Shown here: positions 1 through 8,682 of the stretch, in pieces
Numbering within the stretch: position 1 is the stretch's first letter
How the letters are laid out: every line of letters begins with the position of its first letter
Source of the DNA: Jiangella ureilytica
Lineage (GTDB): Bacteria > Actinomycetota > Actinomycetes > Jiangellales > Jiangellaceae
Reading direction: 5' to 3'
Assembly: GCF_004348545.1 (NCBI RefSeq)
Contig: NZ_SMKL01000021.1
Location: 21,583 to 85,582 of the forward strand
Length of the DNA stretch: 64,000 bases
The notes under the pieces: generated by a model
What the model was told of the DNA's origin: nothing
Database searches by the model: none
Seen by the model: the letters and a program-made list of their open reading frames with translations, nothing else
Translations under genes and position numbers: made by a program

Positions 1-442
1 CGGCGGACACCTGCGCGTACCCGGTGAGGTACACGATGACGGTGTCGGCCAGCGCACGCTCGTCGAGGAACGTCTCGACGGCCCGCATGATCTCGCCGCG
101 GCTGCCGTCGGGGACCACCTGGCACGTGTCGACCATGCCCACGTCGGCACGCTCCAGGACCTGGCGCAGCTGCCGCAGCCCGGCCGCCGCCGTGGGCAGC
201 AGCGGGTAGCCCGCGTGGTCGTACACCGCGGTGCCGATGAGCAGGGCCGCGCGGTCGCCCGCGGGCAGCTGACGGCGGTCCGGCACGACCGGCGCGACGG
301 CGGAGTCGGCCGCCGACGGGAACCGCAGCGAGGCGTCCGGGGTGCGCCGCGACGACGCCGGGAGCGTGACGGTGGCCGGTCGGACTGCGACGAATCGATT
401 GCGGGCATGATCGGTTCGCACATTCATCGACAGCTCGTTCAT
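1..442 (-). CDS. Caspase-family protein, N-terminal part (cut by window edge)
   Basis: Only the first 147 residues are in the window. After a proline/serine-rich stretch of about 60 residues comes the first strand of a caspase-like fold (ALLIGTAVYDH, residues 66-76), a helix typical of the actinobacterial EACC1-associated caspases (PTAAAGLRQLRQVLE), and the second core strand DTVIVYLTGYAQ at about 133-144. In the family this strand normally ends in YYAGHG, whose His is one half of the catalytic dyad; here it reads YLTGYAQ, so the His position is Tyr. The ATG at 442 has GAGGGAG four bases upstream and is preferred over the ATG at 427. The Cys half of the dyad and any effector or adaptor domains lie outside the window. 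Family membership is an inference from the fold pattern. Confidence 0.7.
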   Translation of the reverse strand, partial: MNELSMNVRTDHARNRFVAVRPATVTLPASSRRTPDASLRFPSAADSAVAPVVPDRRQLPAGDRAALLIGTAVYDHAGYPLLPTAAAGLRQLRQVLERADVGMVDTCQVVPDGSRGEIMRAVETFLDERALADTVIVYLTGYAQVSA

Positions 443-844
443 CAGGCTCCCTCGCGTCTGGCCTGCTTGGCGGCGAACACCCCGTTCACCTGCGGTTCTT
501 CGCAGACTAAGTACGCATCGCGACGTATGTCGGATCTTGGAGCAATATGGTCCGAACACCCGATGGAGTACTCGGACGAGAGGATCGTGGTGATCTAGAA
601 GGCGATCCCGTATAACCCTGCCGGTTATTCGATCATGGGAATTCGGGGCTGTCATCCCGAGCGGGGACCGTCAGTTCCGCGGTGAGCACTCCGGCCTGCA
701 ACCGGGTCCTGGCGCGAGCAGCTCCATGAGCGCCCACCGGCGACGTGCGCGCCCCCTCGCCGGCGACGCGTTCTCGGCGCACCTGCCGAACCGCCCTCGC
801 GCGGGCCCCGCCAAGGCACGCTGGACACCATCCTCGAGGTGCGG
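443..844. other. Intergenic region, no supported gene
   Basis: This 400-base gap separates the caspase-like gene (reading left) from the end of the GH63-type gene. The part at 480-640 is unusually AT-rich for the window and probably holds the promoter of the caspase-like gene. It contains a loose inverted repeat, TACG...CGTA, around 513-528. The right half is ordinary high-GC sequence. The open frames across it have no family signature or ribosome binding site, and I see no gene. Confidence 0.5.
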
Positions 845-2179
845 TCAGCGCCGGCCCGGCTGCGCCAGCCAGTCGAGGGTCACCGCGGCGGTCCAGGACT
901 GGTGCAGGCTGCCCAGCGGCTCGCCGGTGAACGGCTCGTAGTACTCGCCGAAGTCGCCCGCGGCGAGCTGCCGGAGCGAGGCCTCGCGCAGCCGGCCGGC
1001 GCCGTCGTGATCGCCTTGGCGTTCGAAGGCCCAGCCGAACAGCCACGACACGATCGGCCAGACCGGGCCGCGCCAGTACGCGCGCGGCTGCAGGCCGGGG
1101 TCCGACGGCGACACCGTCGGCGGGAGCGGGTGGGCCAGCGCGGGGTGGCCGCACCAGCGCTCGCCCCAGAACAGCTCGCGCTGGCGTTCGTCGGGGCCGC
1201 ACAGCAGCGGCGCGAAGCCGGCCACCGTCTCGGTCTCGATCCACTCCCCGGAGCGGCGGTCGAGGTCGCGGGCGAGCCCCGTCGACGGCGACACCGTCGA
1301 CAGCACGCCGGCGCGGAACCGGGCGGCCAGCTCGCGCAGCTCGGCCACGTCGCCGGCGGTGCCGGCCCCGAGCTCCTCACCGAGAACGGCCAGCTCGTCG
1401 CTGGCCACCGCGAGGATGGCCGAGGTGAACACATCGGCGACCCGGAAGCCGACCACGTCGCGGGCGGCGTCGTCGTCGTAGTCGACCCGGCGCAGCTGCT
1501 CGACCAGCCACAGGTAGCGGCCGTATTCGGCATCGGTGGGCCGCTCGCCCGCATCGCCGACGTGGTCGACGTCGGTGCGGACGAACGAGGGCAGCTCCGC
1601 ACCGGGGACGACGGCGGCGTACGGCCGGTCCCAGCGCGGCGAGTTGTCCATGCCGCTCTCCCAGCCGTGGTAGATCTCGACCAGGCCGCGGCGGTCGGGG
1701 TCGCGCGCCGTCGCGAGCCAGCGGTGCCAGGCCAGCCAGGCCCCGAACGTGTCGCGGACGAACGCCTCGGCCTCCTCGCGCGCCGCTCCGCCGGCACGAC
1801 GGCCGGCGTCGACGATGCGGCGCACCGCGACGGCGTGCACCGGCGGCTGGCAGATGCCCGACGTCCGGACGGAGCCGGGCGCGGCCGCCGCGGCCTGGGT
1901 GCCCCACCGCTCCGGGCCGGGGAAGTAGCCGTCGCCCTCGGAGAACACGATGTGCGGGATCATCCCCGTGGACCACTGGGCGCGCAGCAGCGTGCGCAGC
2001 TCGGTGACGGCGCGCGGCACCGACAGCTGGGCCAGCCCGACGGCGATGAGCGCGGAGTCCCAGCTCCACATGTGCGGGTAGAGCCGCGGCGCGGCCGCCG
2101 TCATGGAGCCGAGGTCGTTGCGGCGCAGCACCTCGGCCGCGCGGTCGCCGAGCCCCACGTCGCTGACCGGGACCAGCAC
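845..2179 (-). CDS. GH63/MGH1-type glycoside hydrolase, glucosylglycerate hydrolase-like
   Basis: A 444-residue (alpha/alpha)6-barrel glycosidase. The stretch PRLYPHMWSWDSALIAVGLA and the following AQWSTGMIPHIVF are hallmarks of the mannosyl-/glucosylglycerate hydrolase group of GH63. The acidic catalytic region WSWD is present, and HGWESGMDNSPRWD and the late YWRGPVWP segment are also family-typical. It has no signal peptide, so it should act in the cytoplasm, likely on a glycosylated compatible solute or a small oligosaccharide. The GTG at 2179 is chosen because AAGGAGG lies just upstream; an ATG at 2200 in the same frame has no such site. It is divergent from a ROK-type repressor, which suggests sugar-responsive control. 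The exact substrate is not known. Confidence 0.82.
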   Translation of the reverse strand: MLVPVSDVGLGDRAAEVLRRNDLGSMTAAAPRLYPHMWSWDSALIAVGLAQLSVPRAVTELRTLLRAQWSTGMIPHIVFSEGDGYFPGPERWGTQAAAAAPGSVRTSGICQPPVHAVAVRRIVDAGRRAGGAAREEAEAFVRDTFGAWLAWHRWLATARDPDRRGLVEIYHGWESGMDNSPRWDRPYAAVVPGAELPSFVRTDVDHVGDAGERPTDAEYGRYLWLVEQLRRVDYDDDAARDVVGFRVADVFTSAILAVASDELAVLGEELGAGTAGDVAELRELAARFRAGVLSTVSPSTGLARDLDRRSGEWIETETVAGFAPLLCGPDERQRELFWGERWCGHPALAHPLPPTVSPSDPGLQPRAYWRGPVWPIVSWLFGWAFERQGDHDGAGRLREASLRQLAAGDFGEYYEPFTGEPLGSLHQSWTAAVTLDWLAQPGRR

Positions 2180-2217
2180 CGCGCCTCCTTCACGCCACAT
2201 CAGGGATGTCCGACCCG

Positions 2218-2241
2218 ACCAGGTTTCGGTATCGTCCTGGT
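2218..2241. promoter_or_regulatory. Candidate ROK operator between divergent genes
   Basis: An inverted repeat ACCAGG-12-CCTGGT sits between the glycosidase and the ROK regulator. On the minus strand a perfect TTGACA hexamer overlaps its right side (2244-2249) and would serve the glycosidase as a -35 box, although the matching -10 is poor. Position and symmetry fit autoregulation by the ROK protein. This is inference from sequence only. Confidence 0.45.
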
Positions 2242-2274
2242 TTTGTCAACTCGCTGGACGTAAGGGGATGGCCC

Positions 2275-3432
2275 GTGACGGCGCTGCGCACCACCGGCCG
2301 GCCGGCGGCGACGCCCGGCAGCTCACCCGGCCGGCTGCTGCAGGTCATCCGGTCGCGCGACGACTGGACCCGCCAGCAGCTGCTGGCCGAGACCGGGCTG
2401 TCGCGCATGACGCTGTTCGAGCGGCTCGACCCACTGTTCCGGGCCGGACTCGTGCACGAGGCGGGCCCGGCCGGACCGACCGGTGGCCGCCCGGCGGCCC
2501 TGATCCGCTTCGCCGACCAGGGCCGCGTGGTCCTCGTCCTCGACCTCGACCACCACACCGCCCGGGTCGCCGTCACCGACCTCGCCGGGCGGAGCCTGCG
2601 CGAGCGCGAGCTGGCGGTCGACGTCGCCGGGCCACCGGACTCGGTGCTGACGACGGCGTGCGACGCGGGCGACGCGCTGCTGGCGGCGGGTGCGGCCGAG
2701 ACGCTGGTCGGCGTGGGCGTCGCGCTGCCCGGACCCGTCTCGCCCGTCACGGGGCTGCTCCGCCCGGCGACGGTCATGCCCGGCTGGGACGGCTTCCCCA
2801 TCGCCGCCGCCATCGCCGCCCGGTGGCCGGTGCCCGTACTGCTCGAGAACGACGCCCGGGCGCACGCCCTCGGCGAGGCCGCCGACCGCCCCGGCACGAC
2901 GCCGCTGGTCGCGGTGAAGTACGCGCACGGCATCGGCGCCGGGGTCGTGCTCGACGGGGCACTGCTGTGCGGGTTCGACGGCGCGGCCGGCGACATCGGC
3001 CACATCCGGGTGACAGGTGATGACGCCGCTCCGCTCTGCCGGTGCGGGCGCACGGGGTGCCTGGCGGCGTTCGCGTCGGGCTATGCGCTGCTGCGGCGCC
3101 GCGGCGTCACACCGTCGTCGTCGGACGACCTGGCCGCGCGGCTGGCGGCGTCCGGCGACCTCCGCGACGGCGCCCGGCTGCTGGGCCGGACGCTGGCCGG
3201 GCTCGTGGCACTGGTGAACCCGCAGACCATCGTGCTCGGCGGATCGCTGGGACGGCTGCCGGTGGTGGTCGACGAGGTGACGGCGGCCGTGCGGGCCGAC
3301 GCGCTGGAGCGGCTGACCGGCGACCTCGAGATCGTCGCGAGCACGGCCCGCCACCCTGCTGCCGTCGGCATGGCCGCGCTGGTCACCGGGCACGTCTACG
3401 CGCCGGCAGCCGTCGACGCGCTGCTCGCGTGA
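2275..3432 (+). CDS. ROK-family transcriptional regulator
   Basis: A 385-residue repressor of the NagC/XylR type. A winged helix-turn-helix lies at about residues 15-70 (DDWTRQQLLAETGLSRMTLF), followed by a sugar-kinase-like ROK domain with a glycine-rich phosphate loop region, LENDARAHALGE (putative catalytic Asp), and the zinc motif CRCGRTGC at about 257-264. The Glu that usually follows in GCLE is Ala here, and the His of the zinc site is present in GHIRV. The GTG at 2275 is preferred because AAGGGG precedes it by seven bases; an ATG at 2206 would place the candidate operator inside the gene. It probably represses the divergent GH63-type gene in response to a sugar or sugar derivative. Confidence 0.85.
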   Translation: MTALRTTGRPAATPGSSPGRLLQVIRSRDDWTRQQLLAETGLSRMTLFERLDPLFRAGLVHEAGPAGPTGGRPAALIRFADQGRVVLVLDLDHHTARVAVTDLAGRSLRERELAVDVAGPPDSVLTTACDAGDALLAAGAAETLVGVGVALPGPVSPVTGLLRPATVMPGWDGFPIAAAIAARWPVPVLLENDARAHALGEAADRPGTTPLVAVKYAHGIGAGVVLDGALLCGFDGAAGDIGHIRVTGDDAAPLCRCGRTGCLAAFASGYALLRRRGVTPSSSDDLAARLAASGDLRDGARLLGRTLAGLVALVNPQTIVLGGSLGRLPVVVDEVTAAVRADALERLTGDLEIVASTARHPAAVGMAALVTGHVYAPAAVDALLA

Positions 3433-3442
3433 GCCGGAGGGG

Positions 3443-4018
3443 TCAGAGGGCGGAGCGGCGCCGGCGGGTCTGGCGCGCGGCCCAGTGGTCGATGACCGGC
3501 CGGGTCCAGAGCGGCAGCCGGTTGTTCAGCGTCGCGACGGGCGGGGGCATCTGGTGCCGGGCGTGGTAGGCGTTGACGGTGCTGCGGCTGACGCCGAGCA
3601 GCCGGGCGATCGCCGACGCCGTCAGCAGGGCCTCCGGGTCGAGCTCCGGCGCCGACAGCCCGACGACGACGGCGGACCGCGCCGCGATCTCGTCGATCGG
3701 CACCGCCAGGGGTTCGGCGGGGTTCAGCGAGAGCGTGCCCAGCGGGATGCACCAGCGCAGTTCCGGCCGCGCCTCGGGGCCCTCCAGCCAGGCCCGGTCC
3801 AGCAGGACGAACTCGCCGTCGTCGCGGGCGACGCGCAGGGCGCCCGCATAGCGCCGTCCGAACGTGACGTCCGTCGCACCGGGAACGGGCTGGCGAGAGG
3901 CGGTATAGATCCAGGATCCAGAGGTTCTCAAGTAGTTGCCGCCACCGGCCATGAGTTCGGCATCTGGCCAGGTCAGAGGCCGCAAGGCCACCTCGAGCTC
4001 GGCCCCTGCGTCGAGCAT
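3443..4018 (-). CDS. Conserved hypothetical protein with C-terminal excisionase-like HTH
   Basis: A 191-residue soluble protein. The first 110 residues have no recognisable family. The C-terminal 70 residues carry a MerR/excisionase-type helix-turn-helix (LLTASAIARLLGVSRSTVNA) followed by RHQMPPPVATLNNRLPLWTRPVIDHW, a layout seen in DNA-binding proteins that read a P-x-x-W wing segment. ATG at 4018 has GAGGGAG upstream. It is divergent from the M23 peptidase gene, and the two share overlapping promoters, so it may be an autoregulator or may control the peptidase. Function is otherwise unknown. Confidence 0.7.
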   Translation of the reverse strand: MLDAGAELEVALRPLTWPDAELMAGGGNYLRTSGSWIYTASRQPVPGATDVTFGRRYAGALRVARDDGEFVLLDRAWLEGPEARPELRWCIPLGTLSLNPAEPLAVPIDEIAARSAVVVGLSAPELDPEALLTASAIARLLGVSRSTVNAYHARHQMPPPVATLNNRLPLWTRPVIDHWAARQTRRRRSAL

Positions 4019-4032
4019 GAGAGCTCCCTCGG

Positions 4033-4076
4033 ATTACAGCTATTGGTTGTAAAACCGGGCAAAGCCCGCTTACAGT
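4033..4076. promoter_or_regulatory. Overlapping divergent promoters with inverted repeat
   Basis: On the plus strand TTGTAA (4047-4052) and TACAGT (4071-4076) are 18 bases apart, facing the M23 gene. On the minus strand TTGCCC (4062-4057) and TGTAAT (4038-4033) are also 18 apart, facing the HTH gene. The two overlap. An inverted repeat TTACA-9-TGTAA (4034-4052) and a CGGGC-AAA-GCCCG hairpin (4056-4068) lie within. Binding at either would affect both promoters at once. Confidence 0.55.
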
Positions 4077-4110
4077 AGCCGCCGATGACCGCAGACAGGA
4101 AGGGCCCCGA

Positions 4111-5277
4111 GTGACGAGACAATCACTGGGGCCGGTCGTGGCTGTAGCCGTCACCGCTTGTTGCCTCGCTTGGGGCATCACGGCGTCGACGGCCGCACCC
4201 GACCTCCGTGCCGAGTCCACGCCCTCCGTCGCGGAGGCGCAGGCCGACTTGGAGGCGGCGCAGGCTGCCTTCGAACAGGCCCAGCAGACGCGGCGGGCGG
4301 CCGAGCAGCGGGCCGAGCAGGCCAGCCAGGCCGCCGTCGACGCCCAGGCGGCCGCGGAGCAGGCCACGGCCCGCGCCGACCGCGCCCGCGGCGAGAGCAC
4401 CGACGCCGCCGCGGCGGCCACGTCCGCCCGCGAGACGCTGGGCCGGCTAGCCGCGCACGCCTACATGACCAACACCGAGCTCAGCAGCATCATGCAGCTC
4501 GGCATCGGCGACCCCGAGGAGTTCCAGGCCCGGGCGGCCGGTGTCCAGGACCTCATGCGGGTCCAGGACGGCGTGCTCGCCGAGGCGGCCGAGTCGCAGG
4601 CCAACGCCACCGACGCCACCGCGCGCGCCGATGGCCACGCCGCCGCCGCGCAGGTGGCGGCCGACTCCGCCGCCCAGCTGAACGCCCAGGCCCAGGCCGC
4701 CCTCGACGAAGCCGCGACCGCCATGGACGAGGCCAGCGAGCAGCTGCGCACGATGCGCGACATCCATGCGGCCGCCGAGCAGGCGGCCGAGGAGCGCGAA
4801 GAGGCGCAGAACCAGCCCGACCGCGGCGAGGGCAGCGGCGGCGGTGGCGGCTCCACCGACAGCCCGCCGCCGTCGGGCAGCGGCGTCTTCCAGTACCCGT
4901 CGAGCGGCCGCATCACGTCGCCGTACGGCATGCGGGTGCACCCCGTGACCGGCGTGTACAAGCTGCACAGCGGCACCGACTTCGGCGCCGCCTGCGGCTC
5001 GCCGGTCTACGCGGCCTACCCCGGCACCGTCGAGTCGACCGGCTACGAGGGCGCCTACGGCAACCGCATCGAGGTCTCCCACGGCACCATCGACGGCATG
5101 GACGTCACCACGACGTACAACCACCTGTCGGCCTTCAGCTCCAGCCCCGGGCAGTCGGTGGCCGCCGGCGATCTCATCGGGCGGGTCGGCACCACCGGGT
5201 CCTCGACGGGCTGCCACCTGCACTTCGAGGTGCTGGTGAACGGCGACTTCACCGACCCGATGGCGTGGTTGCAGTAG
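4111..5277 (+). CDS. Secreted M23 peptidoglycan endopeptidase with coiled-coil
   Basis: A 388-residue exported protein. A signal peptide spans about residues 1-30. A long Ala/Gln/Glu-rich coiled coil (about 36-235) is followed by a glycine/serine/proline linker, then a LytM/M23 domain from about 258 to the end. The zinc and catalytic residues are visible: H286 and D290 in HSGTDFG, and H369/H371 in HLHFE. The layout matches the EnvC/NlpD-like or mycobacterial M23 proteins that cut or regulate cutting of cell-wall cross-links. The complete zinc site suggests an active enzyme. The GTG start at 4111 follows AGGAAGG. Confidence 0.88.
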   Translation: MTRQSLGPVVAVAVTACCLAWGITASTAAPDLRAESTPSVAEAQADLEAAQAAFEQAQQTRRAAEQRAEQASQAAVDAQAAAEQATARADRARGESTDAAAAATSARETLGRLAAHAYMTNTELSSIMQLGIGDPEEFQARAAGVQDLMRVQDGVLAEAAESQANATDATARADGHAAAAQVAADSAAQLNAQAQAALDEAATAMDEASEQLRTMRDIHAAAEQAAEEREEAQNQPDRGEGSGGGGGSTDSPPPSGSGVFQYPSSGRITSPYGMRVHPVTGVYKLHSGTDFGAACGSPVYAAYPGTVESTGYEGAYGNRIEVSHGTIDGMDVTTTYNHLSAFSSSPGQSVAAGDLIGRVGTTGSSTGCHLHFEVLVNGDFTDPMAWLQ

Positions 5278-5404
5278 ATCCTCGTCGGTGGGGCTAGCCT
5301 CACCTCCGGGCACTGGTCAGCCCCATGGGGCCCGGCCGCGAACCTCCGTAGCGTCCTCACCATGCAGCAGCAACCACCCGGGCACCGAACCGGGAGCGTG
5401 AGGA

Positions 5405-5652
5405 ATGTACGCGCTCCCACTGCGTAGTCTCCGCTCTCGCCGAGGGGGCTTCGCGGGCACCCTAGTGGCGCTCGCCTTCGGCGTCGCCATGATCATCGCC
5501 TGCGGCGGGCTGATGGAGACCGGGGATCCGCGCCGACGTCACGGCGCAGCGCCTGGCCGCGACCCAGCTGGTGATCACCGGCGAGGTCTGGTTCGCCACC
5601 AGGGGCCGCGCGGTGCGGGCGGTGGTCGCCGCCGGACTGACCGGAGGGGCGC
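5405..5652 (+). pseudogene. Frameshifted, truncated FtsX-like ABC transporter permease
   Basis: The first 40 codons encode the standard N-terminus of large actinobacterial ABC permeases (a basic start, then GGFAGTLVALAFGVAMIIACG as the first membrane helix). After METG the frame is lost. Removing one G near 5522-5525 restores the usual continuation IRADVTAQRLAATQLVITGE at about 5526-5585 and then FATRG. The gene then stops against the convergent oxidoreductase at about 5650, so some 700 residues are missing. A GTGAGGA site precedes the ATG. No matching ATPase gene is nearby. I read it as a dead remnant. Confidence 0.75.
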
Positions 5653-7008
5653 TCAGAGCTCGCGCAGCGCGTCGCCGATGCCGCGGTGGATGGTCGGGTA
5701 GGCGTAGATCATGTGCTTCAGCTGCTCGACCGGGACGCGGCCGTGCACCGCGACGGCCAGCGCGCCGAGCACCTCGCCGCCGGTGGGCCCGGCCGACGTG
5801 GCACCCACCAGCACGCCCTGGTCGGTGTCGGCGACGAGCTTGATGAAGCCGTCGTTGCCGGCCTTGTGGATCCAGCCGCGCGAGGTGGACGGCACCTGCG
5901 TGCTGCCGGTGCGCACGGTGAGTCCGGAGTCGCGCGCCTGCGCCTCGGTGAGGCCGACGGCGCCGATCTCGGGATCGGTGAACGTCACCCGGGGCAGCGC
6001 GCGGTAGTCGGCCGGCGGGCCGTCCTGGCCGAGGATGTCGCGGATGACGATGTCGCCCTGGTACATGGCCAGGTGCGTGAACGCGCCGTGCCCGGCGACG
6101 TCGCCGACCGCCCACAGCCCGTCGCCGGCCCTCAGGCGGTCGTCGACCTCGACGAACTTCGCCGACGGGTCCAGCCCCACGGTGTCGGCCCCGATGGCCC
6201 CGAGGTCGCAGTAGCGGCCGACCGCCACCAGCAGCCGCTCGGCGCCGACCTCGGTGCCGTCGGCGAGCGTGACGGTGAACCGCTCGCCGTCGTGGCGCAC
6301 CGACTCAGCACCCGAGCCCACCCGTACGTCGATGCCCTCGGCCTCGAGCACGCGGGCCGCCAGCTCGCCGGACTCGGGCTCCTCGCTGGGCAGCAGCCGC
6401 TCGGCCATCTCGACGACGGTGACCCGCACGCCGAACCGGGCGAACGCCTGCGTCAGCTCGAGCCCGACGGGGCCGCCGCCGAGCACGACCATCGACTCGG
6501 GCAGCTCCTTGATCTGGACGGCGTCGCGGTTGGTCCAGTACGGCGTGCCCTCGATGCCGTCGATGGGCGGGACGAGCGGCGCCGACCCGGTGCCGATGAC
6601 CACCCCGCGGCTCGCCTCGTACACCGTCCCGTCGACCTCGACCCGGCCCGGACCGGCGAGACGCCCCCAGCCCCGGACGAAGCGTGCGCCCTTGCCGACG
6701 AGGCGGTCGACGGCGACCTGGTCGTTCCAGTCGTCGGTGGCCTCGTCGCGGATGCGCGCGGCGACCGGCGCCCAGTCGGGCGTGACCTCGGCGTGCCCGG
6801 CCATGCCGTCGACCCGCCGCGTCTCGGCCAGCAGGTCGGCCGCCCGCACCATCATCTTGGTGGGGACGCAGGCGTAGTAGGGGCACTCGCCGCCCACCAG
6901 CCGGCCCTCGATGCCGACCACGTTCAGCCCGTTCTCGGCCAGTGTTCCAGCGACGTGCTCGCCGCCCACGCCGAGCCCCAGAACGACCACATCGACCTGC
7001 TCGCTCAT
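5653..7008 (-). CDS. Class I pyridine nucleotide-disulfide oxidoreductase
   Basis: A 451-residue flavoprotein related to dihydrolipoamide dehydrogenase and mercuric reductase. The FAD-binding GLGVGGEHVA, the redox disulfide GGECPYYACVPTK (CxxxxC), the NAD(P)H-binding GGGPVGLELTQAF and the second FAD motif AVGDVAGHGAFTHLA are all present. The C-terminal dimer region reads YAYPTIHRGIG, whereas lipoamide dehydrogenases have HxHPTxxE. The catalytic His-Glu pair is therefore absent and the true substrate is probably not lipoamide. The ATG at 7008 is preceded by a GGAGGT-like site. It stands alone, convergent with the permease remnant. Confidence 0.88.
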   Translation of the reverse strand: MSEQVDVVVLGLGVGGEHVAGTLAENGLNVVGIEGRLVGGECPYYACVPTKMMVRAADLLAETRRVDGMAGHAEVTPDWAPVAARIRDEATDDWNDQVAVDRLVGKGARFVRGWGRLAGPGRVEVDGTVYEASRGVVIGTGSAPLVPPIDGIEGTPYWTNRDAVQIKELPESMVVLGGGPVGLELTQAFARFGVRVTVVEMAERLLPSEEPESGELAARVLEAEGIDVRVGSGAESVRHDGERFTVTLADGTEVGAERLLVAVGRYCDLGAIGADTVGLDPSAKFVEVDDRLRAGDGLWAVGDVAGHGAFTHLAMYQGDIVIRDILGQDGPPADYRALPRVTFTDPEIGAVGLTEAQARDSGLTVRTGSTQVPSTSRGWIHKAGNDGFIKLVADTDQGVLVGATSAGPTGGEVLGALAVAVHGRVPVEQLKHMIYAYPTIHRGIGDALREL

Positions 7009-7105
7009 CGCACCTCCAGTCGTTGCCGCCGAGCCTATGTCGATTCGGGGACGCCTCGTTCGTCAAGGGTGATAGACAGCCACCGAGAGGGAAGGACGAG
7101 GCGTC

Positions 7106-7459
7106 ATGAGGTACATGCTCATGCTGTTCGAACAGGACACCGACTGGGACGCGGTGCCCGAGGCCGAGCGCACGGCGGCCCTGGACGAGCACGCGGCGTT
7201 CATCGCCTATCTGAACAGCCGCGGCATCGAGCACTACGGCGCGGCGCTGCGGCCGTCGACGACGGCCACCACGCTGCGGCCGGCCGGCCCGGACCGGGAC
7301 ATGCTCGTCACGGACGGCCCGTACGTCGAGCTCAAGGAGAACCTGGCCGGCTTCTACATCGTCGAGGCGGCCGATCTCGACGACGCCGTCGAGATCGCCC
7401 GGCACTGCCCCACCGGCACCGGCACGGAGATCCGGCCGCTGTGGGACGCGACGAGCTGA
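7106..7459 (+). CDS. YCII-related (DGPF) domain protein
   Basis: A 117-residue protein of the YCII/DGPF family with MRYMLMLFEQD at the start and VTDGPYVELKENLAGFYIVEA in the middle, the segment that gives the family its name. These ferredoxin-like proteins are regularly encoded directly before ECF42-type sigma factors, as here, with the stop overlapping the sigma gene by 19 bases. Its role is unsettled. It is thought to work together with the sigma factor, perhaps as a sensor. A GAGGGAAGG site precedes the ATG. Confidence 0.9.
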   Translation: MRYMLMLFEQDTDWDAVPEAERTAALDEHAAFIAYLNSRGIEHYGAALRPSTTATTLRPAGPDRDMLVTDGPYVELKENLAGFYIVEAADLDDAVEIARHCPTGTGTEIRPLWDATS

Positions 7460-8682
7460 CGGACGCGGTCGCCGACGCGCACCGCCGGGGCTGGGGACGG
7501 GTCCTGGCGACGGTGGTGCGCGTCACCCGAGACCTCGATGCCGCGGAGGACGCCGTCCAGGAGGCATTCGCCGCGGCCCTCGAGCTCTGGCCGGATCAGG
7601 GCGTGCCGGCCGACACGACCGCCTGGCTGACCACGGTCGCCCGCAACCGTGCCCTGGACGCGCTGCGGCGGGAGCGGACGCTGGCCCGCAAGCTGCCGCT
7701 GCTCATCGTGCCCGGCGACGACGCACCGGCGGACGTGGAGCCGATCGAGGACGAACGGCTGCGGCTGATCTTCACCTGCTGCCACCCGGCGCTCGCCCTG
7801 CCGGCCCGGGTCGCACTGACGCTGCGGCTGGTCTGCGGCGTGCCGACGCCGGACGTCGCCCGGCTCTTCCTGGTGACTCAGCCGACCATGGCGGCCCGGC
7901 TGACCCGGGCGAAGAAGAAGATCCAGGCCGCGGGCATCCCGTACCGCGTGCCGGCGGCGCACGAGCTGCCCGACCGCTTGCCCGCGGCGCTCGCCGTCGT
8001 GTCGCTGCTGCTCACCGAGGGCCACACGGCCTCGCGCGGCGATTCGCTGCGGCGCCCGGAGCTGGTGCGGACGGCGACGGAACTGGCCGAGGTGCTGGCG
8101 GAGCTGATGCCGGACGAGGCGGAGGTGCTGGGCCTGCTCGCGACGGTGCGGCTGGCGGCGGCCCGGAGCGCGGCCCGGCTGGACACCGAGGGTGGTCTGA
8201 TGCCGCTGTCCGCACAAGACCGTTCGCTCTGGGACCCGGCGCTGATCGAGGACGGGTGTGCGCTGGCCGGGCGGGCCATGCGGCGATCGTCGCCGGGACG
8301 GGCCGGTCCGTACGCGCTGCACGCCGCGATCGCCGCGGTGCACTCGGAGGCGCCGTCCTACGAGGCGACGGACTGGACGCAGGTCGTGGCGCTCTACGAC
8401 CTGCTGCTGGCCGTGGCGCCGTCACCCGTGACGGCGTTGGCGCGGGCGGCCGCGTGGTCGCACGTCGCCGGGCCGGCCGCGGCTCTGGACGAGGTGACGG
8501 CGCTGGCCGCCGACCCGCGGCTGCACGGGTACTACGGCGTGCCGGCGGTCCGCGCCGACCTGCTGCGGCGGCTGGGCCGGAACGCCGAGGCGGCGGCCTC
8601 CTTTGCGGAAGCCGCCGCCTCGACCGCCAACGACGTGGAGCGCTCCTACCTGCTCGCTCGGGCCGCCGACCCGGCGCTGTAG
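7441..8682 (+). CDS. ECF-type sigma factor, ECF42 (YCII-associated) group
   Basis: A 413-residue sigma factor. Region 2 covers about residues 10-75 ([21 protein letters not shown], then [15 protein letters not shown]), the linker contains [14 protein letters not shown], typical of this group, and region 4 follows with [27 protein letters not shown]. The remaining 200 residues form a helical TPR-like extension ([19 protein letters not shown]) that defines ECF42 proteins; no anti-sigma gene accompanies them. The GTG at 7441 lies inside the YCII gene, giving translational coupling. The 3' end overlaps the convergent L31B gene by 37 bases. Confidence 0.88.
   Translation: MGRDELTDAVADAHRRGWGRVLATVVRVTRDLDAAEDAVQEAFAAALELWPDQGVPADTTAWLTTVARNRALDALRRERTLARKLPLLIVPGDDAPADVEPIEDERLRLIFTCCHPALALPARVALTLRLVCGVPTPDVARLFLVTQPTMAARLTRAKKKIQAAGIPYRVPAAHELPDRLPAALAVVSLLLTEGHTASRGDSLRRPELVRTATELAEVLAELMPDEAEVLGLLATVRLAAARSAARLDTEGGLMPLSAQDRSLWDPALIEDGCALAGRAMRRSSPGRAGPYALHAAIAAVHSEAPSYEATDWTQVVALYDLLLAVAPSPVTALARAAAWSHVAGPAAALDEVTALAADPRLHGYYGVPAVRADLLRRLGRNAEAAASFAEAAASTANDVERSYLLARAADPAL

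Noticed and set aside
215..598. Plus-strand frame opposite the caspase-like gene
   Set aside because: It lies mostly antisense to a protein with a recognisable caspase-fold start; its own translation has no domain and no ribosome binding site.
5686..7100. Plus-strand open frame opposite the oxidoreductase, continuous with the sigma factor frame
   Set aside because: Only the part from 7441 on encodes a recognisable protein. The upstream portion is antisense to a well-supported flavoenzyme and has no start signal.
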